NCBI RefSeq assembly: GCF_001457415.1
Contig: NZ_LN881724.1
Coordinates: forward strand, 744,001-808,000
DNA: 64,000 nt
Direction of reading: 5' to 3'
Origin: Gorillibacterium timonense
GTDB taxonomy: Bacteria; Bacillota; Bacilli; Paenibacillales; NBRC-103111
In this document: piece by piece, positions 43,461-51,957 of the stretch
Numbering within the stretch: position 1 is the stretch's first letter
How the letters are laid out: each line of letters opens with the position of its first letter
The notes under the pieces: generated by a model
The model's input: only the letters and a program-made list of their open reading frames with translations
Told to the model about the DNA's origin: nothing
The model's database searches: none
Made by a program: the position numbers and the translations under genes

Positions 43461-43577
43461 GGAACTGAAGCTGAAGAGGGGGATCCGCACGCGGGGAGAG
43501 GGACTAAAGTTGAAGAAAGGAATCCGCACGAAGGGAGAGGGAATGAAGCTGAGGAAGGGAATCCGCAAGCAGGGAGA
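43461..43577. repeat. Three 39-bp tandem repeats
   Basis: On the plus strand they read GTEAEEGDPHAGR, GTKVEERNPHEGR, GNEAEEGNPQAGR, so the period is 13 codons. The surrounding frame (43416-43628) has no ribosome site; it could be a remnant of a repeat protein. Confidence 0.75.
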
Positions 43578-43752
43578 GGGACGAGTGCAGCAATGACTTC
43601 TACTATGATGAGCGGCAATGGAGTTTGATCCACATTTCCTTGTCTAACGGAGACAGCAGCGGTTAACTCGCTCAAAAAGGCACCCTGACAAATCTAAAGG
43701 AAATGCATGCCGCTACTTGGCTTGGTGCGGAGTAAAAATCGGCGATTGGAGG

Positions 43753-43850
43753 CAAATAGCTGCATCTAGTTCCGTTAGGATTTCAAACCCCGTATATCGA
43801 TCAAATAGCTGCGTCTAGTTCCGCTAGGATTTCAAACCCCGTTTATCGAT
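43753..43850. repeat. Two 49-bp tandem direct repeats
   Basis: Units 43753-43801 and 43802-43850 differ at 3 of 49 bases; a third begins with CAAATAGCG and then departs. Each contains CAAATAGCTGC and TCAAACCCCGT. Not a CRISPR: no spacers. Confidence 0.9.
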
Positions 43851-43965
43851 CAAATAGCGGCTGTGGCATCCGATAGAGCCTATGTCCTCGATTCCCGTGA
43901 GCGATGGATCACCGGTGGATCAATGCGAGCGATCTCGAGTAGTGTCGAGCACCGGTTAAGATCAC

Positions 43966-44017
43966 AAAAAGGAGCGAATCAAGCTCGTGCAATTTCGCCC
44001 GCTTGAACCGCTCCTTT
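43966..44017 (-). terminator. Terminator of nnrD
   Basis: On the minus strand GGAGCGGTTCAAGC pairs with GCTTGATTCGCTCC, followed by TTTTT. Confidence 0.8.
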
Positions 44018-44039
44018 ATCTTTCGTCCTTTCAATCATC

Positions 44040-44087
44040 AGGGGCTGTACGATCTGCAGGCCCAAACCTACATGTCGTACAGCCCCT
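44040..44087. repeat. 13-bp perfect inverted repeat
   Basis: AGGGGCTGTACGA and TCGTACAGCCCCT with a 22-base loop, between nnrD and its terminator. No T-run on either strand. The GGGGCTGT end is like that of the element at 43363. Confidence 0.75.
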
Positions 44088-44111
44088 CCGCCGATCTCAT
44101 TCAACCGGAGC

Positions 44112-45656
44112 TTACAAGCACTCAATCAAGTCCCCGGCAAGCAAGGTCTCCGTTCCCCGGCTTGCACGGGCGTCGTCGCCTGCCTTTCCATGCAGCCATA
44201 CGCCGAAGCAGGCGGCTTGCAGGCTGGACAAGCCTTGAGCGAGGAGGCTCGTGATGACGCCGGTGAGGGCATCGCCGGTTCCGCCGGTGGACATGCCGGG
44301 ATTACCCGTCGGGTTAAGGTAAACATCGCCGTCCGGGGAGGCGACAACGGTGCGCGAGCCTTTGAGGACCAAGGTCACGCCATGCCGAGCCGCGTACTCG
44401 CGAGCGACGCCGATGCGATCCGCCTGCACGTCCGCCGTCGGAATCCCAAGGAGGCGGCCCATCTCGCCGGGATGCGGAGTAAGGATGGTCGGCTCATCCC
44501 TCCGCCGCCAGTCGGCAAAGTCAGAGGCGTCTGCGAGCATGCCGAGCGCATCCGCATCGAGCACAAGCGGGCAGCGGACTCCTTCCCAGATGGCGCGCAG
44601 CCACTGTGAGTCATCTGCGTAGCGTCCGAGCCCCGGGCCCATGGCGAAGGCGCTCTTTCCTTCGGCCAGCTTCAGGAGCGTCTCCGCCGAGACATGCGTC
44701 CAATCGCCGTCTCCGGCATCGGGAACTCCCGCTAGCATCGCTTCCGGCAGGCGGCCGAGCAGATGGCGCACCAGGCTCGACGGCATCGCCCAGGTCGCGA
44801 GCCCGCAGCCGGTGCGCAGCGCGGCCCGAGTCGCCAGCAGGCCGGCCCCGCTCATCCGCTGGGTTCCGGCGGCGATGAGCGCGTGGCCGTACGTCCCTTT
44901 GTGCGTATCCTCTCTGCGCTTGCGCGTTACGTCAACCCCGAGGACGCCTTCCAGCGTCTCGGGCGTGATCAATCGCGCGATCGGAGTTAGCCCCTCCAGG
45001 GCTTCCTCCGGAATGCCGATCGGGCGTACGACGACCCGCCCGGCATAATCGGCGCCCGGATGGAGGACGAGGCCCTGCTTCAGATAGGCGAAAGCCACCG
45101 TTGCCTCTGCCCGGATACACGGGTCGTGAACAGCCCCCGTGTCGGCATCCAGACCGCTCGGCAGATCGGCCGCCACGATGGGGAGACCGCTGTCATTCGC
45201 CGTGCGAATCAGATCGGCGACCGTCCCGCGCGGAGCTCCTGTCGAACCGGTGCCGAGCAGGGCGTCGACAATCCCGTCGTACCGGTCCCAGCGGATGTCC
45301 GTTTCACTCGCCGCAGACAGAGAGAGGCCGCAGCGAGCCGCAATATCCCGCTGTAACGCTGCCTCCCCGGCGAGTTCTCCCTCCGGGAAAGCGAAAAGAA
45401 TGTCGGCCCTCATTCCCGCTAGGCGCAGGTGTCGGGCCGCCACCAGCCCGTCTCCGCCGTTGTTTCCTTTGCCGGCCAAGACGATCCATCGGCGCTTCAG
45501 CTTGCGGCCTTCTCCTTCCAGCCGTTCGGAGAAGGCTATGATTTCATCCGCCAGCGCTCGGCCGGCATTTTCCATCAAGCACATGGCCGGAATGCCGATC
45601 TGATCGATCGTATGCCGGTCGGCTTGCTTCATTTGTTCTGCTGTCAATACGTACAA
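44112..45656 (-). CDS. nnrD: Bifunctional NAD(P)HX epimerase / ADP-dependent dehydratase
   Basis: 514 residues, repairs hydrated NADH and NADPH. Epimerase half (1-220): EQMKQADRHTIDQIGIPAMCLMENAGRALA, VLAGKGNNGGDGLVAARHL and VDALLGTGSTGAPRG. Dehydratase half (about 225-514): HKGTYGHALIAAGTQRMSGA, FAMGPGLGRYADDSQWLRAI, VLDADALGML, ILTPHPGEMGRLL, VLKGSRTVVASPDGDVYLNP, GNPGMSTGGTGDALTGVI and a final HGKAGDDA. The start is TTG 45656 (LYVLTAEQMKQADRH), with AGGGGGA ahead. The fused form is common in Firmicutes. Confidence 0.97.
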   Translation of the reverse strand: MYVLTAEQMKQADRHTIDQIGIPAMCLMENAGRALADEIIAFSERLEGEGRKLKRRWIVLAGKGNNGGDGLVAARHLRLAGMRADILFAFPEGELAGEAALQRDIAARCGLSLSAASETDIRWDRYDGIVDALLGTGSTGAPRGTVADLIRTANDSGLPIVAADLPSGLDADTGAVHDPCIRAEATVAFAYLKQGLVLHPGADYAGRVVVRPIGIPEEALEGLTPIARLITPETLEGVLGVDVTRKRREDTHKGTYGHALIAAGTQRMSGAGLLATRAALRTGCGLATWAMPSSLVRHLLGRLPEAMLAGVPDAGDGDWTHVSAETLLKLAEGKSAFAMGPGLGRYADDSQWLRAIWEGVRCPLVLDADALGMLADASDFADWRRRDEPTILTPHPGEMGRLLGIPTADVQADRIGVAREYAARHGVTLVLKGSRTVVASPDGDVYLNPTGNPGMSTGGTGDALTGVITSLLAQGLSSLQAACFGVWLHGKAGDDARASRGTETLLAGDLIECL

Positions 45657-45947
45657 AAGGGATTCCCCCTACAACAAGTTGGGATAGCTTCGTGAGGTGA
45701 GGTATGCGAGCGATTGCCGGCTTCCCTTGCTTTTCCGAAGGCGTAATTCTAGAATCAAGTATAGCGAAAAAGCGGCAGCATGACGAATGCTACCCTGTGC
45801 TGCTTGCCGCATATAGTGATAGTAAGCTGTGGAACGGGTACAGGTCCATCTCCGTCACCGATATTCGGGGTTCATTCGCCTTCTTGAAAGGATGAGCGCC
45901 AAATCCGCGATAGAGACGACGCTGTGCCGATTGGAGGAGGAACAGTT
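45657..45947. other. Intergenic between nnrD and map
   Basis: A 63-codon plus-strand frame (45704-45895) has GAGGTGAGG ahead of its ATG but no recognisable features; I leave it uncalled. No clear promoter for map is seen. Confidence 0.4.
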
Positions 45948-46706
45948 TTGATTAAGATGAAAACACCCGAAGAAATCGCCCTGATGCGGGCGGCGGGAGT
46001 CATACTTGCGGACTGCCACAAGGAAATCGCCAAGCGAATCGCACCCGGTGTGACTACCTGGGAGATCGATCAGTTTGTGGAGGAGTTTCTGCGCGAGCGC
46101 GGAGCCACACCCGAGCAAAAGGGTTACAGCGGCTACGAGTATGCAACCTGCGCGTCTGTAAACGATGTGATCTGCCACGGCTTCCCGAAGAAGGAGCCGC
46201 TGAAGAACGGAGATATCGTGACCATCGATATGGTTGTGAACCTGAACGGCTGGCTGGCCGATTCCGCTTGGTCCTATGCGGTCGGAGAAGTGAGTCCGAA
46301 GGCGGCGGACCTGCTCCAAGTGACCCGGGAATCCATGTATGAAGGCATCAAGCAGGCTGTGGTCGGGAATCGTATCGGAGATATCTCCCATGCCATTCAA
46401 GTTTATGCCGAGCAGCGCGGTTATTCCGTCGTCCGTCAGTTCATCGGTCATGGCATCGGCATGGATATGCACGAGGCTCCGGAGGTTCCTCATTACGGTC
46501 CTGCGGGCAGAGGGGCGCGTTTGAAGGAAGGCATGGTGCTGACCGTCGAACCAATGCTGAATATGGGGCATTGGGAAGCGTACATCGAGGATGACGGCTG
46601 GACGGCTAAGACGGTGGACGGCAGTTGGTCGGCTCAGTATGAACATACCATTGCCATCACCAAGGACGGTCCGGTCATTCTCACCGATCAGGGAGAGCCG
46701 CGGTAA
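45948..46706 (+). CDS. map: Methionine aminopeptidase, type I
   Basis: 252 residues. Removes the initiator methionine from new proteins. The five metal ligands are visible in order: two aspartates in DMVVNLNGWLADSAWSY, the histidine in GHGIGMDMHE, and glutamates in VEPMLNMG and SAQYEHTIAIT. The substrate-site histidine is in ICHGFPKKEPL. I chose TTG 45948 (MIKMKTPEEIALMRAAG), with GGAGGAGG 8 bases ahead and the MI start usual in the family; the GTG at 45924 and ATG at 45957 are alternatives. It is not in the ribosomal-protein operon, so it is probably a second, stand-alone copy. Confidence 0.95.
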   Translation: MIKMKTPEEIALMRAAGVILADCHKEIAKRIAPGVTTWEIDQFVEEFLRERGATPEQKGYSGYEYATCASVNDVICHGFPKKEPLKNGDIVTIDMVVNLNGWLADSAWSYAVGEVSPKAADLLQVTRESMYEGIKQAVVGNRIGDISHAIQVYAEQRGYSVVRQFIGHGIGMDMHEAPEVPHYGPAGRGARLKEGMVLTVEPMLNMGHWEAYIEDDGWTAKTVDGSWSAQYEHTIAITKDGPVILTDQGEPR

Positions 46707-46732
46707 GTACGCAAGCAAGCGCTGTTGCATGT

Positions 46733-46776
46733 AAAAAAGGACGCTACTTCCGTTTCGGCGGATGAGCGTCCTTTTC
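46733..46776. terminator. Bidirectional terminator between map and the 103-aa gene
   Basis: Stem AAGGACGCT/AGCGTCCTT with A-run before and T-run after (TTTTCT), serving two convergent genes. Confidence 0.8.
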
Positions 46777-46824
46777 TCGTTGCAAGTTCATTCTCATCCA
46801 GATTCGCAAGGTACGGCTCCTGCT

Positions 46825-47136
46825 TCAACCGCCAAAAGCAGAACGGAACGCATCCGCCACCTGCTTCGGCGGAAGCTCCCAGAGCGCGGCGATTTCCTCC
46901 GCCGCATGCTCCTCGAACCAATCGGACAAGAGCCGCTTGTTGCTCCCGTTCTGCGCGATATAAGGGAGATCCAGCATGACCCTCTTCACGTACAGCTCTT
47001 CGGCCTGCTCCATCCGCTCCGCCGAGATATGCTTGCTCAGCCTCTTGGCCGTCCGGTACAGCTCGCGCGAGCAAGCCCGCCGGATGTGCCGGGCCTTTGG
47101 AATCTGCGCATCATGCTTGCTTGTATTCGACTTCAT
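46825..47136 (-). CDS. Hypothetical protein, 103 aa
   Basis: Basic N-terminus (MKSNTSKHDAQIPKARHIRR) and helical rest (AERMEQAEELYVKRVMLDLP; SNKRLLSDWFEEHAAEEIAA; LPPKQVADAFRSAFGG). No signal peptide or metal motif. ATG 47136 has GGGGA 6 bases ahead. It converges on map with a shared terminator. No family recognised; soluble and possibly nucleic-acid binding by its charge, but this is a guess. Confidence 0.65.
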   Translation of the reverse strand: MKSNTSKHDAQIPKARHIRRACSRELYRTAKRLSKHISAERMEQAEELYVKRVMLDLPYIAQNGSNKRLLSDWFEEHAAEEIAALWELPPKQVADAFRSAFGG

Positions 47137-47306
47137 AGCTTCCCCGCCTTTCCCGCCAGCGCATGTGCGCCGTTAGTCATACATATGCGGGAGGAAGGCA
47201 CCGGGCTACCGGCCTGCCGAATCGGGGAGGTATCGGTTAAAGCCCCGTGGAAGTGCGACGGAGCCTGCCATCGCACACGAATCATTGGAGCTGTCTGGAC
47301 CAGGGA

Positions 47307-47753
47307 TCAATCCACGACCAAGTAGGCGATCATCGGACCGTTGTGAGCGGCGTCGGGATGCTCGGTGCAAATGATCCGGTAGGTTCCTTCCTTCGGCGGC
47401 GTAAAGGTGACGGAGGTGGTCATCCCCTTCTTCACGACTCCCTTCACATCGGTTCCTTCGATGTAGAAAGGATGGCTTGCGCCATTGATTCCCCGGATGC
47501 GCAGGGTGACGGTTTCGCCTTTTTCCGCAATGACCGTTCCCGGATGCCAGACGTAGGCCTCCACTTCCTTGCCATTCTGGGTCGAACTGAACTCTCCGGC
47601 TACCATATCGATGATCCTTTCCGGAGCCGCCGGAGCCGATGCCGTCCAGGCCCTTCCGTTGCCGTAATAATACCCTCCGGCGATGAGTCCCAGACAGAGG
47701 ACCGTTAGAACGGCCGCCACTGCGCTTTTGCGGATGCGAATGGTTGTAAACAT
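47307..47753 (-). CDS. Membrane-anchored cupredoxin-domain protein
   Basis: 148 residues. One N-terminal membrane segment (SAVAAVLTVLCLGLIAGGYYYG) anchors an outer cupredoxin fold. Copper ligands: the His in GASHPFYIEG, then Cys, His and a Met in ICTEHPDAAHNGPMIAYLVV, the plastocyanin / CuA-like spacing. Such domains carry electrons or store copper at the outer membrane face; similar proteins accompany nitrous oxide reductase or cytochrome oxidases, none of which is nearby. ATG 47753 has GGAGGGA 8 bases ahead. Confidence 0.9.
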   Translation of the reverse strand: MFTTIRIRKSAVAAVLTVLCLGLIAGGYYYGNGRAWTASAPAAPERIIDMVAGEFSSTQNGKEVEAYVWHPGTVIAEKGETVTLRIRGINGASHPFYIEGTDVKGVVKKGMTTSVTFTPPKEGTYRIICTEHPDAAHNGPMIAYLVVD

Positions 47754-47942
47754 GGTTCGTCCCTCCTCAAAGATTCAGCTGCAGGCAAACACCGAATACC
47801 GGGGTGAGCAGCGAATGGGGCGTGTCCGATTCCCCTTCTCTCATTCTTATGCGATGGGCTGTCCGGGCATTCCGGGGTTTGTTTGACAGGGGGCCGGGCA
47901 TATGATATAAATTGCGAAAACGAAGCGGGAAGGGGATCACTC

Positions 47943-48905
47943 ATGGATCGAAGGGCAGCAAACATTTTGGATTGCACCATCCGCGACGGCGGGCTCGTCA
48001 ATAATTGGGAGTTCAGTGTCGAATTTGTACGTGACCTGTACAAAGGGCTCAGTGAAGCGGGTGTCGAGTATATGGAGATCGGCTACAAAAATTCTCCCAA
48101 GCTGTTGAAGGGGGCCGAGGCGGGACCTTGGCGTTACCTGGACGAAGGGTTTCTTCGCGAGGTTATTCCCCATAAGACGGCAACGAAGCTGTCCGCCCTG
48201 GTCGATATCGGGCGCGTAGACGAGGATGACATCCTCCCGAGAGAGGATTCGCTCCTTGATCTCATTCGCGTCGCCTGCTACGTACGAGATGTAGGGAAAG
48301 GGCTGGAGCTGGTTCAAACATTTCATGACAAAGGCTACGAAACCTCGCTCAACATCATGGCGCTCTCTCACGTGCTGGAGCATGAACTGGAGGAGGCGCT
48401 TGTCAGGATCGCCGCCAGTCCCGTCGATATCGTCTATGTGGTGGATTCCTACGGAAGCATGGACCCCCGCGATTTCGCCTTGATGGTAGACAAATTCAAA
48501 GAGCTCGTGCCGAATAAGAAGCTTGGCATTCATGCCCACAACAACCTTCAGCTCGCCTTCGCCAATACGCTGACGGGACTCGACCACGGCGCTACGTTCC
48601 TTGATTCCTCGGTTTTCGGAATGGGACGGGCTGCCGGCAACTGCAACACGGAGCTGCTGCTGAGCCATCTTGACAACACCCGCTACGAGCTGCGTCCGCT
48701 CATTCGGGTCATTGAGGAGCACATGATCGGCATCCGGCAAAAATGGGAGTGGGGCTACCTGATCCCGTACATGATCTCCGGCGTGTTCGACGAGCATCCC
48801 CGAATTGCCATGGCGCTGCGCGCAAGCGAGAACAAGGACCAGTACCTCGAATTCTACGATACGTTAACGAACCCGGAGGCCATCGTTGCCAAGAAGGGAG
48901 ATTGA
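47943..48905 (+). CDS. DRE-TIM metallolyase (HMGL-like aldolase domain) protein
   Basis: 320 residues. It starts NILDCTIRDGGLVNNWEFSVEFV, the metal-binding DCTxRDG motif of 4-hydroxy-2-oxovalerate aldolase / HMG-CoA lyase / isopropylmalate synthase barrels. Other conserved parts: VEYMEIGYKNS, YVVDSYGSMDPRD, GIHAHNNLQLAFANTL with the HxHN metal histidines, and FLDSSVFGMGRAAGNCNTEL. There is no regulatory or carboxylase domain. It differs from biosynthetic enzymes and stands alone in the genome context, so the substrate is unknown. ATG 47943 has GGAAGGGG 9 bases ahead. Confidence 0.88.
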   Translation: MDRRAANILDCTIRDGGLVNNWEFSVEFVRDLYKGLSEAGVEYMEIGYKNSPKLLKGAEAGPWRYLDEGFLREVIPHKTATKLSALVDIGRVDEDDILPREDSLLDLIRVACYVRDVGKGLELVQTFHDKGYETSLNIMALSHVLEHELEEALVRIAASPVDIVYVVDSYGSMDPRDFALMVDKFKELVPNKKLGIHAHNNLQLAFANTLTGLDHGATFLDSSVFGMGRAAGNCNTELLLSHLDNTRYELRPLIRVIEEHMIGIRQKWEWGYLIPYMISGVFDEHPRIAMALRASENKDQYLEFYDTLTNPEAIVAKKGD

Positions 48906-49187
48906 CGAGGACTTCGTCTCTCCCTCCCCTCCTCGTATGCGTCAACTCATAACCGCGATTTTCGCACCCTTTCTCATGCGAACGGACGCGTTTTCTATCC
49001 ACATGACTCAGGATGGCAGCGTACAAGGCCTTTCGCGCAGGAGCGGAGTAGAGCCGAAAGCAAGGGTTCCTTTTGCAAGTAAAGTTAATCCTGCATTAAG
49101 GTTTCATGATTTCCATTTGATTATGATAGAATGGTAGAGACCAATGTCGGGACAAGGAACAACCAACGATCGGAAGGCAGGTTGACA

Positions 49188-49799
49188 ATGGGCCAGTTTA
49201 TTCAGCAGGTTTTGGATTTTTTGACGGGACTCGGGTATTGGGGCATCATGCTCGGCCTCATGATTGAGATTATTCCGAGCGAAATTGTACTCGCTTATGC
49301 CGGGTTTCTGGTAGCGCGGGGAGAAATCAATTTTGTTGAAGCCATCATCTTCGGAACCATCGGGGGCGTCATCGCCCAGCTCTTCATCTATTGGATCGGA
49401 CTTTATGGAGGCAGGCCGTTCGTCGAGAAATACGGCAAGTACATCCTCATTAAGAAAAAGCACATCGACAGTGCGGAGAACTGGTTTAATCAATACGGCG
49501 GCGGCGTGATCTTCACAGCCCGGTTCATTCCGGTCGTCCGCCATGCCATCTCGATTCCCGCTGGGATCGCCCGCATGCCGTTCTGGAAGTTCACCATGCT
49601 TACGACGCTGGCGATCATTCCGTGGTCCGTCCTTTTCGTATGGCTCGGGGAGCGGCTCAGCAGCTTGGGCAAGAGCTGGAATGACATTCATGAGCTGTCC
49701 GATCAGTACACGATTCCGTTCATCGCGGCAGCCGTCGGACTCTTGTCGCTTTATTTCATCATCAAGATTTTGCGCAACCGCAAGAAATCCCAATCTTAA
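49188..49799 (+). CDS. DedA family membrane protein
   Basis: 203 residues with about five membrane segments. Family motifs: IEIIPSEIVLAYAGFLVARG, GGVIAQLFIYWIGLYGGRPF, FTARFIPVVRHAISIPAGIARMPFWKF and the IPWSVLFVWLGERL segment. DedA proteins act in lipid-carrier recycling and membrane homeostasis. I chose ATG 49188 (MGQFIQQVLDFL); the longer frame from 49131 would add 19 hydrophilic residues. TAGAAT at 49127-49132 may be the -10 box. It is followed closely by a thioredoxin-like gene. Confidence 0.93.
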   Translation: MGQFIQQVLDFLTGLGYWGIMLGLMIEIIPSEIVLAYAGFLVARGEINFVEAIIFGTIGGVIAQLFIYWIGLYGGRPFVEKYGKYILIKKKHIDSAENWFNQYGGGVIFTARFIPVVRHAISIPAGIARMPFWKFTMLTTLAIIPWSVLFVWLGERLSSLGKSWNDIHELSDQYTIPFIAAAVGLLSLYFIIKILRNRKKSQS

Positions 49800-49817
49800 C
49801 AACAGGAGGTCTTCGTT

Positions 49818-50384
49818 ATGGCCAAGAATGTGGCAAGCTCCATCGGGACCGGCTTGAAACCCGCCGTTTTCATCGACAGCATGCAGAAAAACCGGGAAGC
49901 CTTCCTGGATTATTACACTTCCTTTGAATGGCCGAGCGAGGATGACCGGTTGTTCTTCGAATCGCTCAAGAACCGCGACGACCTTCGCTGCTTGATTCTC
50001 GCCGCCGAATGGTGCGGGGATGTCGTCCGCAACGTGCCGGTCGTATTCCGCACCCTGGAGAACAGCGGAATCCCGCTGGAGGTGCTCGTGATCGAGCAGC
50101 ATCCCGATGTCATGGACCAGTTCCTGACGATGGGCGGACGCGCGATTCCGATTGTGATTTTCGCCGATACCGGCGGTTATGTTCTCGGGACCTGGGGACC
50201 GAGACCGGCGCATGTCCAGGAGGCGATGACCGCCTTCAAAACGGCCAATCCCGACCGGGAAGCCTCCGATTATCAGGAGAAGCTGCAGGCGGCGCGGGAA
50301 GAAATGGGACGCCGCTACGGAGAGGGCAACGGCTATCAAGGGACGATTGTGGAGGAGCTACGTTCGCTTCTCTCATCCTTTTAA
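49818..50384 (+). CDS. Thioredoxin-like protein
   Basis: 188 residues of the Thioredoxin_9 type seen in Bacilli. The active site is AAEWCGDVVRNVP, so only one cysteine of the usual CxxC is present (WCGD). The cis-proline motif is in GRAIPIVIFADTGG. The protein has no signal peptide and would act in the cytosol, perhaps as a monothiol oxidoreductase. ATG 49818 has AGGAGG 9 bases ahead; it lies 18 bases after dedA, likely one operon. Confidence 0.88.
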   Translation: MAKNVASSIGTGLKPAVFIDSMQKNREAFLDYYTSFEWPSEDDRLFFESLKNRDDLRCLILAAEWCGDVVRNVPVVFRTLENSGIPLEVLVIEQHPDVMDQFLTMGGRAIPIVIFADTGGYVLGTWGPRPAHVQEAMTAFKTANPDREASDYQEKLQAAREEMGRRYGEGNGYQGTIVEELRSLLSSF

Positions 50385-50419
50385 CGGAATCACTCACTCG
50401 GGAAATGGAGACGAAGAGC

Positions 50420-51046
50420 ATGACCCTACAAATCGAAACCATCGTTCTCGGCTCGCTTGGCACCAACGCTTACCTGCTTAAGAATACGGAGACGAATCAT
50501 GCCGTCGTGATCGATCCGGGAATGAAGCCAGGGGCGCTGTTGCGCAGGATCGAACCGCTCCAGGTGGAAGCCATTCTGCTGACGCATGCGCATTTCGACC
50601 ACATGGCCGGAGTTGACGAGGTTCGGGATGCGAAGGGTTGTCCCGTCTACCTCCACGACCTGGAGGCGGATTGGATGACCGATCCGAAGAAGAATGGTTC
50701 GGCTCGTTGGCCGGAAGTGGGCGGAGCCATCACCGCCCGTCCGGCGGAGTACGACCTCGCAGAGGGGCAAGTGCTGAAGCTGCTCGGCACAGAGATTCGT
50801 GTGCTGCATACCCCGGGGCATTCTCCGGGAAGCGTCAGCTTTCTCTGGGAGGACCGGTTATTCGGCGGCGATGCGTTGTTCCGGCTCGGGGTCGGACGAA
50901 CCGATCTCTACGGCGGAAACGAACGCGAGCTGCATGACACGCTGCACAACAAGCTGTTCAAGCTGGACGATGCCGTTCAGGTCTATCCGGGCCATGGCCC
51001 GAAGACGACCATCGGGTATGAACGGGCGAACAATCCTTACGCTTGA
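50420..51046 (+). CDS. MBL-fold metallo-hydrolase (glyoxalase II-like, YqgX type)
   Basis: 208 residues. Two-metal motif HAHFDHMAG (HxHxDH, about residue 58), then HTPGHSPGS, GGDALFRLGVGRTDL and YPGHGPKTTIG, the full metallo-beta-lactamase ligand set. The small size matches YqgX/GloB-like hydrolases that split thioesters such as bacillithiol conjugates. I chose ATG 50420 (MTLQIETIVLGSLGTN), with GGAG about 10 bases ahead. It is 35 bases after the thioredoxin-like gene. Confidence 0.93.
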   Translation: MTLQIETIVLGSLGTNAYLLKNTETNHAVVIDPGMKPGALLRRIEPLQVEAILLTHAHFDHMAGVDEVRDAKGCPVYLHDLEADWMTDPKKNGSARWPEVGGAITARPAEYDLAEGQVLKLLGTEIRVLHTPGHSPGSVSFLWEDRLFGGDALFRLGVGRTDLYGGNERELHDTLHNKLFKLDDAVQVYPGHGPKTTIGYERANNPYA

Positions 51047-51092
51047 GCCGAAGCTTGAGCCAAAGCTTGAGCCAAAGCTTGAGCCAAAGCTC
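51045..51092. repeat. Four 12-bp tandem repeats
   Basis: Unit GAGCCAAAGCTT (first copy G in place of one A), starting within the stop codon of the MBL gene. The period of four codons would read LEPK if translated. Confidence 0.9.
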
Positions 51093-51248
51093 GAGCATGA
51101 AGCCTGAGAAGAAGCTTGAACATCCGTGAAACATCATATAGGGTTCAACCGTATTGTTGATTATGGCACCATGAATCAGGCTGAAACTGGCCCGATTCAA
51201 GAAGAAACAAGGTCGCATCCGCAGGGGATGTCAAAGGGGGAAGACAGG

Positions 51249-51629
51249 ATGCTGCGACTCGGACAAAAGGTTTATTTTGTGGGCGATTCTCTGGAACAAG
51301 GACTGCCGCTTGAGGATTACGGCTATGTCATCGCGTATGACCGCAATGCGGACAATGTGTTTGATTATGTGGTGCGAATACCCAAGCTGAACCGGCATGT
51401 GCTGGTGCCCGCTGCGGACATCGAACGCGAAGAGGTCTTGCTTGAGCAGGAAGCCGATCGGGTAGAGCGGGAAGCGCTGTTGGATTTCGCTCTTGCCACC
51501 CGCAATGAGGAATTGTTCTACCGTTTGGTCAACGGGGAACCGATGGAAGAAGCTCCGGAAGAACCGGTCAAGGAAGTCACCAGCCGCGAGGAGTTCATCA
51601 AGCAGATCAATTTGAAGGCTTGGATCTGA
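51249..51629 (+). CDS. Conserved hypothetical protein, 126 aa
   Basis: Beta-rich first half (MLRLGQKVYFVGDSLEQGLP, DYGYVIAYDRNADNVFDYVV) and an acidic helical second half (LLEQEADRVEREALLDFALA; EELFYRLVNGEPMEEAPEEP). The first half resembles small SH3-like or WYL-like sensor folds. I chose ATG 51249, with AGGGGGA 9 bases ahead; the frame is open from 51126. A terminator follows at 51718. No family recognised. Confidence 0.75.
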   Translation: MLRLGQKVYFVGDSLEQGLPLEDYGYVIAYDRNADNVFDYVVRIPKLNRHVLVPAADIEREEVLLEQEADRVEREALLDFALATRNEELFYRLVNGEPMEEAPEEPVKEVTSREEFIKQINLKAWI

Positions 51630-51717
51630 TCGGTCTGTTCGTCAGAGAAGAAATTGGATATGCGCTAGCATCAACGAGCTGCAGCTTTAGCTCGGGCGAT
51701 GTTCACCGAGAATTTTC

Positions 51718-51752
51718 AACCTCCAGCCCTTTCCGGGAACTGGAGGTTTTTT
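51718..51752 (+). terminator. Intrinsic terminator ahead of the sigma-factor operon
   Basis: Perfect 9-bp stem AACCTCCAG/CTGGAGGTT with a 13-base loop, then TTTTTT. Confidence 0.85.
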
Positions 51753-51822
51753 GCTGTGGCTCCCGCACTCATTTCCATCCCAATCAACGCCGTCTCGTAT
51801 CCGTATAAGTAGGGTTGAAAGC

Positions 51823-51957
51823 ATGCGCGAAAAAAAAGAGCGCCACCGAAAACCGTTTGGCTCGTACGCGCGTCTAATGGGGGAAGTCAAGGACAGGAGG
51901 ACGGCCGTGAGTTGGAAGGAAAGGTTTGCGAAGGCCCGTAGGGAGGGACGAACGTGA
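51823..51957 (+). CDS. Small basic ORF ahead of the sigma gene, 44 aa
   Basis: ATG 51823 with AGGG 8 bases ahead. Product starts MREKKERHRKPFGSYARLMG and is strongly basic. Its TGA overlaps the GTG start of the sigma factor, so it may couple translation. No family known; it might be by chance. Confidence 0.35.
   Translation: MREKKERHRKPFGSYARLMGEVKDRRTAVSWKERFAKARREGRT

Noticed and set aside
43753..43859. Possible CRISPR array
   Set aside because: The units are directly adjacent without spacers and no cas gene is present.
45704..45895. 63-codon ORF between nnrD and map
   Set aside because: Start context is fair, but composition is unremarkable and nothing else supports it.
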